A DNA stretch of 64,000 bases from Pseudomonas sp. RIT-PI-r (lineage in GTDB: Bacteria > Pseudomonadota > Gammaproteobacteria > Pseudomonadales > Pseudomonadaceae), in the NCBI RefSeq assembly GCF_001297015.1, contig NZ_LIGE01000047.1, forward strand, positions 186,001 to 250,000. Direction: 5' to 3'. The notes under the pieces were generated by a model that searched no databases, was not told the DNA's origin, and saw nothing but the letters and a program-made list of their open reading frames with translations. The translations under genes were made by a program, and so were the position numbers. Shown one piece after another: positions 33,939 to 42,997 of the stretch; within the stretch, counting starts at the first letter, position 1; each line of letters starts with the position of its first letter.

Positions 33939-35570
33939 CTACTTCAACGTTCCCAGATTGGCCTCACTCAAATCAAGCTCACCTAATACCTCGCGCAATA
34001 CGTCATCACCGATCTGGTGATGACGGCTGAGGCTGTAGAGTTCCAGACGTTGCGCGCGCAGTGCCTTGAGGCGTAAACGACGCTCGAGCAGATCCATCTG
34101 AAACGCCAGGGCCTGTGCTTCGGCCGAGTCGTTGAAGACATCGAGCTGATGGCGGTACTCGGACATGATCCGCGCCTTGAGTTCTGCCGCGAGTGCGGCC
34201 TGCGCTGCATCCTGCGGGCCGACCTCCTCGGTTTCCAGCGCATGAATCGCTGCCTCGGCGGTCTTGCGCCAGGCGTCGCGCACTTCCTGGCGCCGCTTGT
34301 CGTCCGGGCTTTTCTCAATGCCGCGCAAAAGCAACGGCAAGGCGATGCAGGCGCAGACCAGCGACAGCAGAATCACCCCGGCAGCGATGAAGATCAGCAG
34401 ATCACGCTCGGGAAACGCCTCCGCGCCCATCAACATCGGCACCGACATCACACCCGCCAGCGTCACCGCACCGCGCACGCCGCCGACCGTCAACAGCCAG
34501 CAGGAGCGCGCTGTCGGCACCTGAGTCAGCTCGTTCTTGCCACGCAAACGCCGCAGCAGCACCGACAAGCGCCAGATGCTCTGTACCCAGATGAACCGCA
34601 GCAGGACCAATGCAAGAAAGATCGCCACCACGTCGAGACAGCGATAGAACAGGGTCGGCCATAACGTCGGCTCGTGACTGACCACCGCTTTGATGATGTC
34701 CGGCAATTGCAGGCCCAGCAGCAGAAAGATCAATCCGTTGAAAGCAAATTCCAGAAGCGACCAGACACTGCGGTTGAGCAGGCGGGTGCCCGTCTGCCGT
34801 GGCAGCAGATCGAGCCCGCGCTGCATCACCCCCGCCGCCACCGCCGAAAGGATACCCGAGGCACCCAGTCGCTCGGCCAGTACATACGCGGCGAACGGCA
34901 GCAGCAACATGAACACCACGTGGGTGGCCGGATCGTCCCAGCCCCGGGCAATCATCCACGCGCGCAAGCGCCCGACCAGCCAGCTCAGTGCCACGCCGAC
35001 TGCCAGCCCGCCGACTGCCACCAGCACAAACGTCAGGCTGGCATTGGCCAACGAGAACGCCCCGGTGATCGCCGCGGCCAGCGCGAATTTGAACGTTACC
35101 AGGCCCGAGGCGTCGTTCATCAACGCTTCGCCCTGCAAGATATGCATGAGCGGCGTCGGCAAGCGATTCTGTGAAATCGCCGAGACCGCCACCGCGTCGG
35201 TCGGCGACAGCACAGCGGCGAGTGCGAAGGCCACCGCCAGCGGAATGCTCGGCATCAACCAATGAATGAAGTAGCCGGCACCGACCACGGTGAACAGCAC
35301 CAGACCCACCGCCAGCGTCAGGATCGGCCCGCGCAAATGCCAGAACTCGCGTTTGGGCATGCGCCAGCCATCGGAAAACAGCAGCGGTGGCAGGAACAGA
35401 AACAGGAACAGTTCGGGATCAAGGGCCACATGCAGACCGAGGGTCGGCCAGGCGAGCAAAGCGCCGGCGGCGATTTGCACCAGTGGCAGTGGCAACGGGA
35501 TGACCCGTCCGACCAGACGCGAGACGCTGACCAGCATCAGCAGGATCAGGACGGTGTAAGCGGTTTGCAT
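33939..35570 (-). CDS. Na+/H+ antiporter, CPA1 family
   Basis: This 543-residue membrane protein has about 12 hydrophobic helices in its first 410 residues, starting MQTAYTVLILLMLVSVSRLV. The ion-binding helix pattern is visible as AAVLSPTDAVAVSAISQNRL (TDA) followed by EALMNDASGLVTFKFALAAA (ND), and VGGVRGAVTLAGVMSVP is the usual helix with the conserved Arg. The last 125 residues are charged and cytoplasmic (EKSPDDKRRQEVRDAWRKTA onward). It exchanges protons for sodium and/or potassium at the inner membrane. It is convergent with the metallopeptidases and divergent from the ArsC-like gene. Confidence 0.93.
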   Translation of the reverse strand: MQTAYTVLILLMLVSVSRLVGRVIPLPLPLVQIAAGALLAWPTLGLHVALDPELFLFLFLPPLLFSDGWRMPKREFWHLRGPILTLAVGLVLFTVVGAGYFIHWLMPSIPLAVAFALAAVLSPTDAVAVSAISQNRLPTPLMHILQGEALMNDASGLVTFKFALAAAITGAFSLANASLTFVLVAVGGLAVGVALSWLVGRLRAWMIARGWDDPATHVVFMLLLPFAAYVLAERLGASGILSAVAAGVMQRGLDLLPRQTGTRLLNRSVWSLLEFAFNGLIFLLLGLQLPDIIKAVVSHEPTLWPTLFYRCLDVVAIFLALVLLRFIWVQSIWRLSVLLRRLRGKNELTQVPTARSCWLLTVGGVRGAVTLAGVMSVPMLMGAEAFPERDLLIFIAAGVILLSLVCACIALPLLLRGIEKSPDDKRRQEVRDAWRKTAEAAIHALETEEVGPQDAAQAALAAELKARIMSEYRHQLDVFNDSAEAQALAFQMDLLERRLRLKALRAQRLELYSLSRHHQIGDDVLREVLGELDLSEANLGTLK

Positions 35571-35675
35571 AAAGCGGAAATCTCACACAATCGACAGCGT
35601 TGAACTGCCATATTAGCCGTTTAGCATGCGTCTGACCCTTGCACCTATGTCGCAGCTGCTGGAACGCAGTCCCCT

Positions 35676-35765
35676 TGTGGGAGCGAGCCTGCTCGCGAAT
35701 GCGGTGTGTCATTCAACAGAGATATTGCCTGACACGGCCCCTTCGCGAGCAGGCTCGCTCCCACA
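35676..35765. repeat. REPIN-like inverted repeat, family C
   Basis: The arms 35676-35699 (TGTGGGAGCGAGCCTGCTCG plus CGAA) and 35742-35765 are perfect over 24 bases with a 42-base spacer. The sequence is related to family B but differs at several fixed positions. It lies in the divergent gap between the antiporter and the ArsC-like gene. Confidence 0.9.
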
Positions 35766-35863
35766 GGTTTTACAGCGTTACGACAACCGTGGCCGACGAA
35801 ACCGTTTGGTCATGGCATAATCCGACACCATTTTTCTCCAGCACCTGTAAAGGGGGCAATTCC

Positions 35864-36226
35864 TTGACCGTTTCAAGTAAAACGTTGCACCTTTTCGGCA
35901 TCAAAGCCTGCGACACCATGAAAAAGGCGCGCACCTGGCTTGATGAGCACGCTGTCAGCTACGACTTTCACGATTACAAAACCGCCGGCATCGACCGTGA
36001 ACACCTGACCCAATGGTGTGACGAGCATGGCTGGCAAACGGTGTTGAACCGCGCAGGCACGACCTTTCGCAAACTCGACGACGAACGCAAAGCCGATCTC
36101 GACCAATCGAAAGCCATCGAACTGATGCTCGCTCAACCCTCGATGATCAAGCGCCCGGTGCTCGATCTCGGTGACCGAACCCTGATTGGCTTCAAGCCAG
36201 ATATCTACGCGGCCGCTCTGAAGTAA
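35864..36226 (+). CDS. ArsC-family (YffB/Spx-like) reductase
   Basis: This 120-residue thioredoxin-fold protein of the ArsC/Spx family begins with the motif LHLFGIKACDTMKKARTWLD, which carries the conserved Cys. Further family blocks are HDYKTAGIDREHLTQW, VLNRAGTTFRKLDDERKADL and MIKRPVLDLGDRTLIGFKPD. I choose a TTG start because AGGGGG stands eight bases upstream; no in-frame ATG fits. The related YffB of E. coli is thought to be a glutathione-dependent thiol reductase; arsenate reduction is not established. It stands 33 bases before dapD, an association also seen in P. aeruginosa as I recall. Confidence 0.88.
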   Translation: MTVSSKTLHLFGIKACDTMKKARTWLDEHAVSYDFHDYKTAGIDREHLTQWCDEHGWQTVLNRAGTTFRKLDDERKADLDQSKAIELMLAQPSMIKRPVLDLGDRTLIGFKPDIYAAALK

Positions 36227-36259
36227 GCAGCCCGTCACTCTTTGTAGAGGTGTATTTAC

Positions 36260-37294
36260 ATGTCCAATTCCCTGTTCAGCATCGCCTTTGGTGTCGGCAC
36301 TCAGAACCGTCAAGGCGCGTGGCTGGAAGTGTTCTACGCACAGCCACTGCTCAACCCATCGGCCGAGCTGGTCGCGGCGGTTGCGCCAATCCTCGGTTAC
36401 ACCGAAGGCAACCAGGCCATCACCTTCTCCACCGCTCAGGCTGCGCAACTGGCCGAAGCCGTGAAAGGCATCGATGCCGTGCAAGGCAAGCTGCTGACCC
36501 GTCTGGCTGAAAGCCACAAGCCGCTGGTCGCCACCCTGCTGGCCGAAGACGCACAGCTGACCTCGACACCTGAGGCCTACCTCAAGCTGCACCTGCTGTC
36601 GCACCGTCTGGTCAAGCCACACGGCGTGAGCCTGGCCGGGATCTTCCCGCTGCTGCCGAACGTCGCGTGGACCAGCCAAGGCGCCATCGACCTGAGCGAA
36701 CTGGCGGAAATGCAACTGGAAGCCCGTCTGCGTGGCGAGCTGCTGGAAGTGTTCTCGGTGGACAAGTTCCCGAAAATGACCGACTACGTGGTTCCGGCCG
36801 GCGTGCGTATCGCTGACGCCGCGCGTCTGCGTCTGGGCGCTTACGTCGGTGAAGGCACCACCGTGATGCACGAAGGTTTCATCAACTTCAACGCCGGCAC
36901 CGAAGGCCCGGGCATGATCGAAGGCCGCGTATCGGCTGGCGTGTTCGTCGGCAAGGGTTCCGATCTGGGCGGCGGTTGCTCGACCATGGGCACCCTGTCG
37001 GGCGGCGGCAACATCGTGATCAAGGTCGGCGAAGGCTGCCTGATCGGCGCCAACGCCGGTATCGGTATTCCGTTGGGTGACCGCAACACAGTTGAGTCGG
37101 GCCTGTACGTGACCGCTGGTACCAAGGTGGCGCTGCTCGACGAAAACAACAACCTGGTTAAAGTCGTGAAGGCGCGTGAACTGGCCGGTCAGACTGATCT
37201 GCTGTTCCGCCGCAATTCGGAAACCGGTGCTGTGGAGTGCAAAACCCACAAATCGGCGATCGAGCTGAACGAAGCGCTGCACGCTCACAACTAA
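36260..37294 (+). CDS. dapD: 2,3,4,5-tetrahydropyridine-2,6-dicarboxylate N-succinyltransferase
   Basis: This 344-residue enzyme succinylates tetrahydrodipicolinate in lysine/diaminopimelate synthesis. The N-terminal half (about 1-170) is a mixed domain; the C-terminal half is a left-handed beta-helix, with hexapeptide-like segments such as RLRLGAYVGEGTTVMHEGFI and NFNAGTEGPGMIEGRVSAGV and SDLGGGCSTMGTLSGGGNIV. It is the long DapD form found in pseudomonads, not the 274-residue E. coli form. DapC at 31003 uses its product. Confidence 0.95.
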   Translation: MSNSLFSIAFGVGTQNRQGAWLEVFYAQPLLNPSAELVAAVAPILGYTEGNQAITFSTAQAAQLAEAVKGIDAVQGKLLTRLAESHKPLVATLLAEDAQLTSTPEAYLKLHLLSHRLVKPHGVSLAGIFPLLPNVAWTSQGAIDLSELAEMQLEARLRGELLEVFSVDKFPKMTDYVVPAGVRIADAARLRLGAYVGEGTTVMHEGFINFNAGTEGPGMIEGRVSAGVFVGKGSDLGGGCSTMGTLSGGGNIVIKVGEGCLIGANAGIGIPLGDRNTVESGLYVTAGTKVALLDENNNLVKVVKARELAGQTDLLFRRNSETGAVECKTHKSAIELNEALHAHN

Positions 37295-37311
37295 GTGCTT
37301 GGATAATCCAT

Positions 37312-37383
37312 TGTAGGAGTGAGCCTGCTCGCGATGCCTTTAGCGCCCTTACGGACGCCATCGCGAGCAGGCTCACTCCTACA
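37312..37383. repeat. REPIN-like inverted repeat, family B copy 3
   Basis: Perfect 24-base arms at 37312-37335 and 37360-37383 with a 24-base spacer, shorter than in the other copies. It lies between dapD and csdA. Confidence 0.92.
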
Positions 37384-37427
37384 GGATTTGGCGTACATCC
37401 CGCCCCTCTTCACCAGGGCTAAAGACC

Positions 37428-38633
37428 GTGATGATTCCCTCCCCGTGGCGCGCCGACTTCCCGGCCATCGCCGCACTGCAACGGCAAGACCAGACCTATC
37501 TGGACAACGCCGCCACCACGCAAAAACCCCAAGCACTGCTCGACGCACTGACGCATTACTACGCCAACGGCGCAGCCAATGTGCACCGTGCGCAACACCT
37601 GCCCGGCGCTCACGCGACGCAGGCGTTCGAAGACAGTCGACTCAAGGTTGCCCAGTGGCTGAATGCCGGTGACAGCGGGCAGATCATCTTTACCCACGGC
37701 GCCACCAGTGCGCTGAACCTCCTGGCTTATGGCCTGGAACATCTTTTCCACCCGGGCGATGAAATTGTCATCAGCGCCCTGGAGCATCACGCCAACCTGC
37801 TGCCGTGGCAGCAACTGGCGCAACGGCGCAATCTGAAGCTGGTGATTCTGCCGCTGGATGCCGACGGTCTGATCGACCTTGCTGCCGCTGTGCACCTCAT
37901 CGGCCCGCGCACGCGATTGCTGGCGGTCAGCCAGTTGTCCAACGTGCTGGGTTCGTGGCAGCCATTGCCGGCCTTGCTGGGCATGGCCAAGGCGCAGAAC
38001 GCGCTGACCGTGGTCGATGGCGCGCAAGGCGTTGTCCATGGTCGGCATGACGTGCAGGCGCTGGGTTGCGACTTCTATGTGTTTTCCAGCCACAAGCTCT
38101 ATGGCCCCGATGGCCTCGGCGTGCTGTTCGGGCGCAACGCTGCGCTTGAGCAGTTGAAGCCTTGGCAGTTCGGCGGCGAAATGGTGCTGGAAGCCAACTA
38201 TCACGACGCGCGTTTCCGCCCTGCTCCGCTGGGTTTTGAAGCGGGTACGCCGCCGATTGCCAGCGTGATCGGCCTCGGTGCGACGCTGGATTATCTGGCC
38301 GGGCTCGATCAGGACGCAGTGTCGGCCCACGAAGCGGCGCTGCATGACTATCTGCTGCGTGGACTCGCGGCGCGTAACGGCATTCGCTTGCTTGGCAAGC
38401 CGCAACTGGCGTTGGCGAGTTTTGTCGTTGAAGGTGTGCATAACGCGGATCTGGCGCATTTGCTGACCGAGCAAGGCATCGCCGTACGCGCTGGGCATCA
38501 CTGCGCGATGCCGTTGCTGAAAAGCTTCGAACTGGCTGGGGCGATTCGGGTGTCGCTGGCGCTGTACAACGATTCCGAGGATCTGGAGCGGTTCTTTGGG
38601 GCGCTGGATCAGGCGCTGGAGTTGTTGCGATGA
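37428..38633 (+). CDS. csdA: Cysteine desulfurase, SufS/CsdA type
   Basis: This 401-residue PLP enzyme takes sulfur from cysteine as an enzyme-bound persulfide and passes it to the partner encoded next. Family marks are TYLDNAATTQKPQALLDALT, TNAIN-like HGATSALNLLAYG, SALEHHANLLPWQQLA, the PLP lysine in YVFSSHKLYGPDGLGVLFGR and the persulfide cysteine in RAGHHCAMPLLKSF. The start may be GTG at 37428 or ATG at 37431; they differ by one codon. Its stop overlaps the start of csdE by four bases (ATGA). Confidence 0.93.
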   Translation: MMIPSPWRADFPAIAALQRQDQTYLDNAATTQKPQALLDALTHYYANGAANVHRAQHLPGAHATQAFEDSRLKVAQWLNAGDSGQIIFTHGATSALNLLAYGLEHLFHPGDEIVISALEHHANLLPWQQLAQRRNLKLVILPLDADGLIDLAAAVHLIGPRTRLLAVSQLSNVLGSWQPLPALLGMAKAQNALTVVDGAQGVVHGRHDVQALGCDFYVFSSHKLYGPDGLGVLFGRNAALEQLKPWQFGGEMVLEANYHDARFRPAPLGFEAGTPPIASVIGLGATLDYLAGLDQDAVSAHEAALHDYLLRGLAARNGIRLLGKPQLALASFVVEGVHNADLAHLLTEQGIAVRAGHHCAMPLLKSFELAGAIRVSLALYNDSEDLERFFGALDQALELLR

Positions 38634-39034
38634 GCCTGCCGGTCGAGGCAGCTGAAGCGCTGCAGACTTTTCAGAATGCAGCGGGCTGGGAACAGCGGGC
38701 GCGGTTGTTGATGCAGATTGGTGATCGATTGCCGGCGCTGGATGACGCGCAAAAGTGCGACGCAAACCGGGTGCATGGCTGTGAGAGTCAGGTGTGGCTG
38801 GTCGGGGCGTTGCGCGATGGTCACTGGCAGTTCGCGGCGAGTAGCGATGCACGGATGATTCGCGGGTTGGTGGCGTTGTTGCTGTTGCGGGTCAACGGCT
38901 TGTCGGCCGCTGAATTGCAGCAGGTTGATCTGTCGGACTGGTTCAATCAGTTGGGCCTTTCGCGGCAGCTATCGCCGTCGCGCAGCAATGGCCTTAACGC
39001 CGTGCTCCAGCGGATGAATGAGTTGGCGCTTTAA
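38630..39034 (+). CDS. csdE: SufE/CsdE-type sulfur acceptor protein
   Basis: This 134-residue protein receives the persulfide from the desulfurase. The acceptor cysteine is in NRVHGCESQVWLVGALRDGH (about Cys50). The N-terminal part AEALQTFQNAAGWEQRARLL and the motif SDARMIRGLVALLLLRVNGL are family-like. Overlap with csdA shows translational coupling. In E. coli CsdA, CsdE and CsdL/TcdA work together in tRNA ct6A formation, and here tcdA is the convergent neighbour. The last 66 bases overlap the extended 3' end of tcdA on the other strand. Confidence 0.92.
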   Translation: MSLPVEAAEALQTFQNAAGWEQRARLLMQIGDRLPALDDAQKCDANRVHGCESQVWLVGALRDGHWQFAASSDARMIRGLVALLLLRVNGLSAAELQQVDLSDWFNQLGLSRQLSPSRSNGLNAVLQRMNELAL

Positions 39035-39949
39035 AGCGGCTGCTTCGCAGCCATCGCGAGCAGGCTCACTCCTACAATTGGAATGCGTTCCCCTGTAGGA
39101 GTGAGCCTGCTCGCGATAAGGCCATAACCCCCACCACCAAACCTGAGGCTTGCCCCGGTCTGACGGGCGCCGACCCCCCGCCACAATCTTGTCCACAGCC
39201 TTGGTCGCCGCGACCATCCCAAACGTCGCAGTCACCATCATCACCGCACCAAACCCACCCGCGCAGTCCAGTTTCACGCCATCGCCGACAAAACTCTTCT
39301 GCAAACAAATGCTGCCATCCGGTTTCGGATAGCGCAGTTGCTCCGTGGAAAACACGCACGGCACGCTGTAATGGCGGGTCACGGTGCGCGAAAAACCGTA
39401 ATCGCGGCGCAATGTAGAGCGCACTTTCGAGGCCAGCGGGTCATTGAACGTGCGGTTGAGATCGCACACCTGAATCAGCGTCGGATCAATCTGCCCACCG
39501 GCGCCGCCGGTGGTGATGATCTGGATCTTGCGGCGCTTGCACCAGGCGATCAGCGCAGCCTTGGCGTTGACCGCGTCAATGCAGTCAATCACGCAGTCGA
39601 TGTTCGCCGTGATGTATTCAGCCATGGTCTCGCGGGTGACGAAATCCGCCACCGCGTGCACGGTGCAATCCGGGTTGATCCCGCGCAGACGCTCGGCCAT
39701 GACCTCGACCTTGGGTTTGCCGACGGTGCTGTCCAGCGCGTGCAACTGACGGTTGGCGTTGCTGACGCAGACGTCATCGAGGTCGAACAGCGAAATCTCG
39801 CCGACGCCACAACGGGCCATGGCTTCCGCCGCCCAGGAACCAACGCCACCGACGCCGACAATCGCCACATGGGCCGCGCGCAGGCGTTCCAAGCCTTCAA
39901 TGCCATACAAACGGGCGATGCCTGCAAACCGCGGATCTTCTGTACTCAT
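38969..39949 (-). CDS. tcdA: tRNA threonylcarbamoyladenosine dehydratase, REPIN-extended C-terminus
   Basis: This ThiF/E1-like enzyme activates t6A37 of tRNA with ATP to form cyclic ct6A. The ATP-binding motif is VAIVGVGGVGSWAAEAMARC, then EISLFDLDDVCVSNANRQLH, DCVIDCIDAVNAKAALIAWC and CKRRKIQIITTGGAGGQIDP. The start MSTEDPRF is preferred over an ATG two codons upstream because GGGG stands eight bases before it. The family-like part ends near KAVDKIVAGGRRPSDRGKPQ; the next roughly 50 residues (REQAHSYRGTHSNCRSEPAR and on) are translated from a REPIN and from the antisense of csdE. Total 326 residues, against about 270 expected. Confidence 0.9.
   Translation of the reverse strand: MSTEDPRFAGIARLYGIEGLERLRAAHVAIVGVGGVGSWAAEAMARCGVGEISLFDLDDVCVSNANRQLHALDSTVGKPKVEVMAERLRGINPDCTVHAVADFVTRETMAEYITANIDCVIDCIDAVNAKAALIAWCKRRKIQIITTGGAGGQIDPTLIQVCDLNRTFNDPLASKVRSTLRRDYGFSRTVTRHYSVPCVFSTEQLRYPKPDGSICLQKSFVGDGVKLDCAGGFGAVMMVTATFGMVAATKAVDKIVAGGRRPSDRGKPQVWWWGLWPYREQAHSYRGTHSNCRSEPARDGCEAAALKRQLIHPLEHGVKAIAARRR
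39053..39117. repeat. REPIN-like inverted repeat, family B copy 4 (inside tcdA frame)
   Basis: Perfect 24-base arms 39053-39076 and 39094-39117 with a 17-base spacer; the orientation is opposite to the other B copies. It sits just past the csdE stop and is read through by the tcdA frame. Confidence 0.92.
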
Positions 39950-40168
39950 GACCATTACCCCAAAAACCGGCGCGCATTATAGGGCTACGCGGCGACAAGT
40001 TCTAAACATCAGCTACAAGTGTAAGAACTTAAGTCAAAGTCGGCTGCCCAATGTCGGGCATTTCCCTGTCTGATGTACGACTTGCGAACTGCCGGTGTAG
40101 GATGCGCGCCCCTCGGGCGTCTAGCCGACCGATCCTTCGTTCCACAGCCTTTGGAACCCGAAATAGCT

Positions 40169-42760
40169 ATGTCATCGCGTAAATTTGGACTCAACCTGGT
40201 GGTGGTTCTGGCAATCGCTGCCCTGTTCACCGGTTTCTGGGCGCTGATCAATCGCCCGGTTTCCGCGCCGAACTGGCCGGAGCAGATCTCCGGTTTCTCC
40301 TATTCGCCGTTCCAGCAAGGACAATATCCGCAGAAGGATCAGTATCCGTCTGACGAAGAAATGCGCCGCGACCTGGAGATCATGAGCAAGCTGACGGACA
40401 ACATCCGCATCTACTCGGTCGACGGTTCGCTGCAAGACATCCCGAAACTGGCTGAAGAGTTCGGCCTGCGCGTAACGCTGGGGATCTGGATCAGCCCCGA
40501 TCAGGAACGCAACGAACGGGAAATCACCCGCGCCATCGAACTGGCTAACACTTCGCGCAGCGTGGTTCGCGTGGTGGTCGGTAACGAAGCGATCTTCCGC
40601 AAGGAAATCACCGCGCAAGAGCTGAGCGTGCTGCTAGATCGCGTGCGCGCGGCGGTGAAAGTGCCGGTGACCACCTCCGAGCAATGGCACGTCTGGGAAG
40701 AACACCCGGAGCTGGCCAAGCACGTTGACCTGATCGCCGCGCACGTTCTGCCGTACTGGGAATTCATTCCGGTCGACAAGGCTGGCCAGTTCGTTTTTGA
40801 CCGCGCCCGCGACCTGAAAAAGCGGTTCCCGAAAAAACCGCGGCTGCTCTCCGAGGTCGGCTGGCCGAGCAACGGGCGCATGCGCGGTGGCGCCGATGCG
40901 TCGCCGGCGGATCAGGCGATCTATCTGCGCACCCTGGTCAACAAGCTCAACCGTCAGGGCTTCAACTACTTCGTGATCGAAGCGTTTGACCAGCCGTGGA
41001 AAGCCAGCGACGAAGGTTCGGTCGGCGCGTACTGGGGCGTGTTCAACGCCGCCCGCCAGCAGAAATTCAACTTCGAAGGCCCGGTGGTTGCGATTCCGCA
41101 ATGGCGCGTGCTGGCCATCGGTTCGGTGGTATTGGCGCTGTTGTCGCTGACCTTGCTGATGATCGACGGCTCGGCCCTGCGCCAGCGTGGGCGGATCTTC
41201 CTGACCTTTATCGCGTTCCTTTGCGGCTCGGTGCTGGTGTGGATCGGTTACGACTACAGCCTGCAATACAGCACGTGGTTCAGTCTGACCGTCGGGTTCC
41301 TCTTGGCGCTCGGCGCGCTCGGGGTGTTTATCGTGTTGCTGACCGAAGCGCATGAACTGGCCGAAGCGGTGTGGATTCACAAGCGCCGGCGCGAATTCCT
41401 GCCGGTCGAGGGCGACTCCAGCTATCGCCCGAAAGTGTCGATTCATGTGCCTTGCTACAACGAGCCGCCGGAGATGGTCAAACAGACCCTCGACGCCCTC
41501 GCCGCGCTGGATTATCCGGACTACGAAGTCTTGATCATCGACAACAACACCAAGGACCCGGCGGTGTGGGAACCGGTGCGCGACTACTGCGAAACCCTCG
41601 GCCCGCGCTTCAAGTTCTTCCACGTCTCGCCCCTGGCCGGTTTCAAGGGCGGCGCGCTGAACTACCTGATTCCACACACCGCCAAAGACGCCGAAGTGAT
41701 CGCCGTGATCGACTCCGATTACTGCGTGCACCCGAACTGGCTCAAGCACATGGTGCCGCACTTCGCCGACCCGAAAATCGCGGTGGTGCAGTCGCCGCAG
41801 GATTATCGCGACCAGAACGAGAGCACCTTCAAGAAGCTCTGCTACGCCGAATACAAAGGCTTCTTCCACATCGGCATGGTCACTCGTAACGACCGTGACG
41901 CGATCATCCAGCACGGCACCATGACCATGACCCGTCGCTCGGTGCTGGAAGAATTGGGCTGGGCTGACTGGTGCATCTGTGAAGACGCCGAACTCGGTTT
42001 GCGCGTGTTCGAAAAAGGCCTGTCGGCGGCGTATTACCACGACAGCTACGGCAAGGGTCTGATGCCGGATACCTTTATCGACTTCAAGAAGCAGCGTTTC
42101 CGCTGGGCCTACGGCGCGATCCAGATCATCAAACGTCACACCGGCAGCCTGCTGCGCGGCAAGGACACCGAGCTGACGCGCGGCCAGCGTTACCACTTCC
42201 TCGCGGGCTGGTTGCCGTGGGTCGCGGACGGCATGAACATCTTCTTCACCGTCGGCGCGCTGTTATGGTCGGCGGCGATGATTATCGTGCCGCAACGGGT
42301 CGATCCGCCGCTGCTGATTTTCGCAATCCCACCGCTGGCGCTGTTCGTGTTCAAGGTCGGCAAGATCATCTTCCTCTACCGTCGCGCCGTTGGCGTGAAC
42401 CTGAAAGATGCCTTCTGCGCGGCACTGGCCGGACTGGCGTTGTCGCACACCATCGCCAAAGCGGTGCTGTACGGCTTCTTCACCACCAGCATTCCGTTCT
42501 TCCGCACGCCGAAAAACGCCGACAACCATGGTTTCTGGGTGGCGATTTCCGAAGCGCGGGAAGAGTTGTTCATCATGCTGCTGTTGTGGGGCGCGGCGCT
42601 GGGGATCTACCTGGTCAACGGCATGCCGAGCAACGACATGCGTTTCTGGGTAGTGATGTTGCTGGTGCAGTCGCTGCCGTATCTGGCGGCGCTGATCATG
42701 GCGTTCCTGTCGTCGTTGCCGAAACCGGCCGCCGCGCCTGAGCCGGCGCCGGTCGTCTAA
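40169..42760 (+). CDS. ndvB: Membrane beta-glucan synthase NdvB (GH17-GT2 fusion)
   Basis: This 863-residue protein begins MSSRKFGLNLVVVLAIAALF with one signal-anchor helix. A periplasmic GH17-like domain follows (about 35-300; NIRIYSVDGSLQDIPKLAEE, VVVGNEAIFRKEITAQEL with the acid/base Glu, LLSEVGWPSNGRMRGG with the nucleophile Glu). After three membrane helices comes a processive GT2 domain: VSIHVPCYNEPPEMVKQTLD (about 422), the DxD in AVIDSDYCVHPNW (about 511-523), CEDAELGLRVFEKG and QRFRWAYGA (QxxRW). More membrane helices end it. In P. aeruginosa NdvB (next to dapE and rlmA, as here) makes cyclic beta-1,3-glucans linked to biofilm drug tolerance. Confidence 0.87.
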   Translation: MSSRKFGLNLVVVLAIAALFTGFWALINRPVSAPNWPEQISGFSYSPFQQGQYPQKDQYPSDEEMRRDLEIMSKLTDNIRIYSVDGSLQDIPKLAEEFGLRVTLGIWISPDQERNEREITRAIELANTSRSVVRVVVGNEAIFRKEITAQELSVLLDRVRAAVKVPVTTSEQWHVWEEHPELAKHVDLIAAHVLPYWEFIPVDKAGQFVFDRARDLKKRFPKKPRLLSEVGWPSNGRMRGGADASPADQAIYLRTLVNKLNRQGFNYFVIEAFDQPWKASDEGSVGAYWGVFNAARQQKFNFEGPVVAIPQWRVLAIGSVVLALLSLTLLMIDGSALRQRGRIFLTFIAFLCGSVLVWIGYDYSLQYSTWFSLTVGFLLALGALGVFIVLLTEAHELAEAVWIHKRRREFLPVEGDSSYRPKVSIHVPCYNEPPEMVKQTLDALAALDYPDYEVLIIDNNTKDPAVWEPVRDYCETLGPRFKFFHVSPLAGFKGGALNYLIPHTAKDAEVIAVIDSDYCVHPNWLKHMVPHFADPKIAVVQSPQDYRDQNESTFKKLCYAEYKGFFHIGMVTRNDRDAIIQHGTMTMTRRSVLEELGWADWCICEDAELGLRVFEKGLSAAYYHDSYGKGLMPDTFIDFKKQRFRWAYGAIQIIKRHTGSLLRGKDTELTRGQRYHFLAGWLPWVADGMNIFFTVGALLWSAAMIIVPQRVDPPLLIFAIPPLALFVFKVGKIIFLYRRAVGVNLKDAFCAALAGLALSHTIAKAVLYGFFTTSIPFFRTPKNADNHGFWVAISEAREELFIMLLLWGAALGIYLVNGMPSNDMRFWVVMLLVQSLPYLAALIMAFLSSLPKPAAAPEPAPVV

Positions 42761-42777
42761 ATCCTCATCGATGCACT

Positions 42778-42811
42778 AAACGGCGGCCAATGGTCGCCGT
42801 TTTGCTTTAAG
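42778..42811 (+). terminator. Terminator after ndvB
   Basis: AAACGGCGGCC-AAT-GGTCGCCGTTTTGCTTT forms an almost perfect stem followed by a T-rich tail, 18 bases after the ndvB stop. Confidence 0.85.
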
Positions 42812-42868
42812 ATAACCGCCATTTTGCGGGGCTTGGCGGCGTTCGGCTCATTGGCCGAACCCAATTCC

Positions 42869-42958
42869 TGTAGGAGTGAGCCTGCTCGCGATAGCGGTGT
42901 AACAATCAATAGTTACGTTGACTGACACACCGCTATCGCGAGCAGGCTCACTCCTACA
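42869..42958. repeat. REPIN-like inverted repeat, family B copy 5 (longest arms)
   Basis: The arms 42869-42900 and 42927-42958 are perfect over 32 bases, longer than the 24 bases of the other B copies, with a 26-base spacer. It lies between the ndvB terminator and dapE. Confidence 0.93.
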
Positions 42959-42997
42959 GTTAGTCCGCGCCCACATTCATGATCTTCGGAGTTTTCC

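Noticed and set aside
35864..36226. Calling the ArsC-like protein an arsenate reductase
   Set aside because: There is no ars operon nearby and the dapD linkage fits the YffB/Spx-like branch, whose role is not arsenic resistance.
7484..42958. The family B repeats read as a dispersed CRISPR-like or operator set
   Set aside because: They are 24-32 base inverted repeats at wide distances, with no regular spacers and no cas genes; REPINs explain them.
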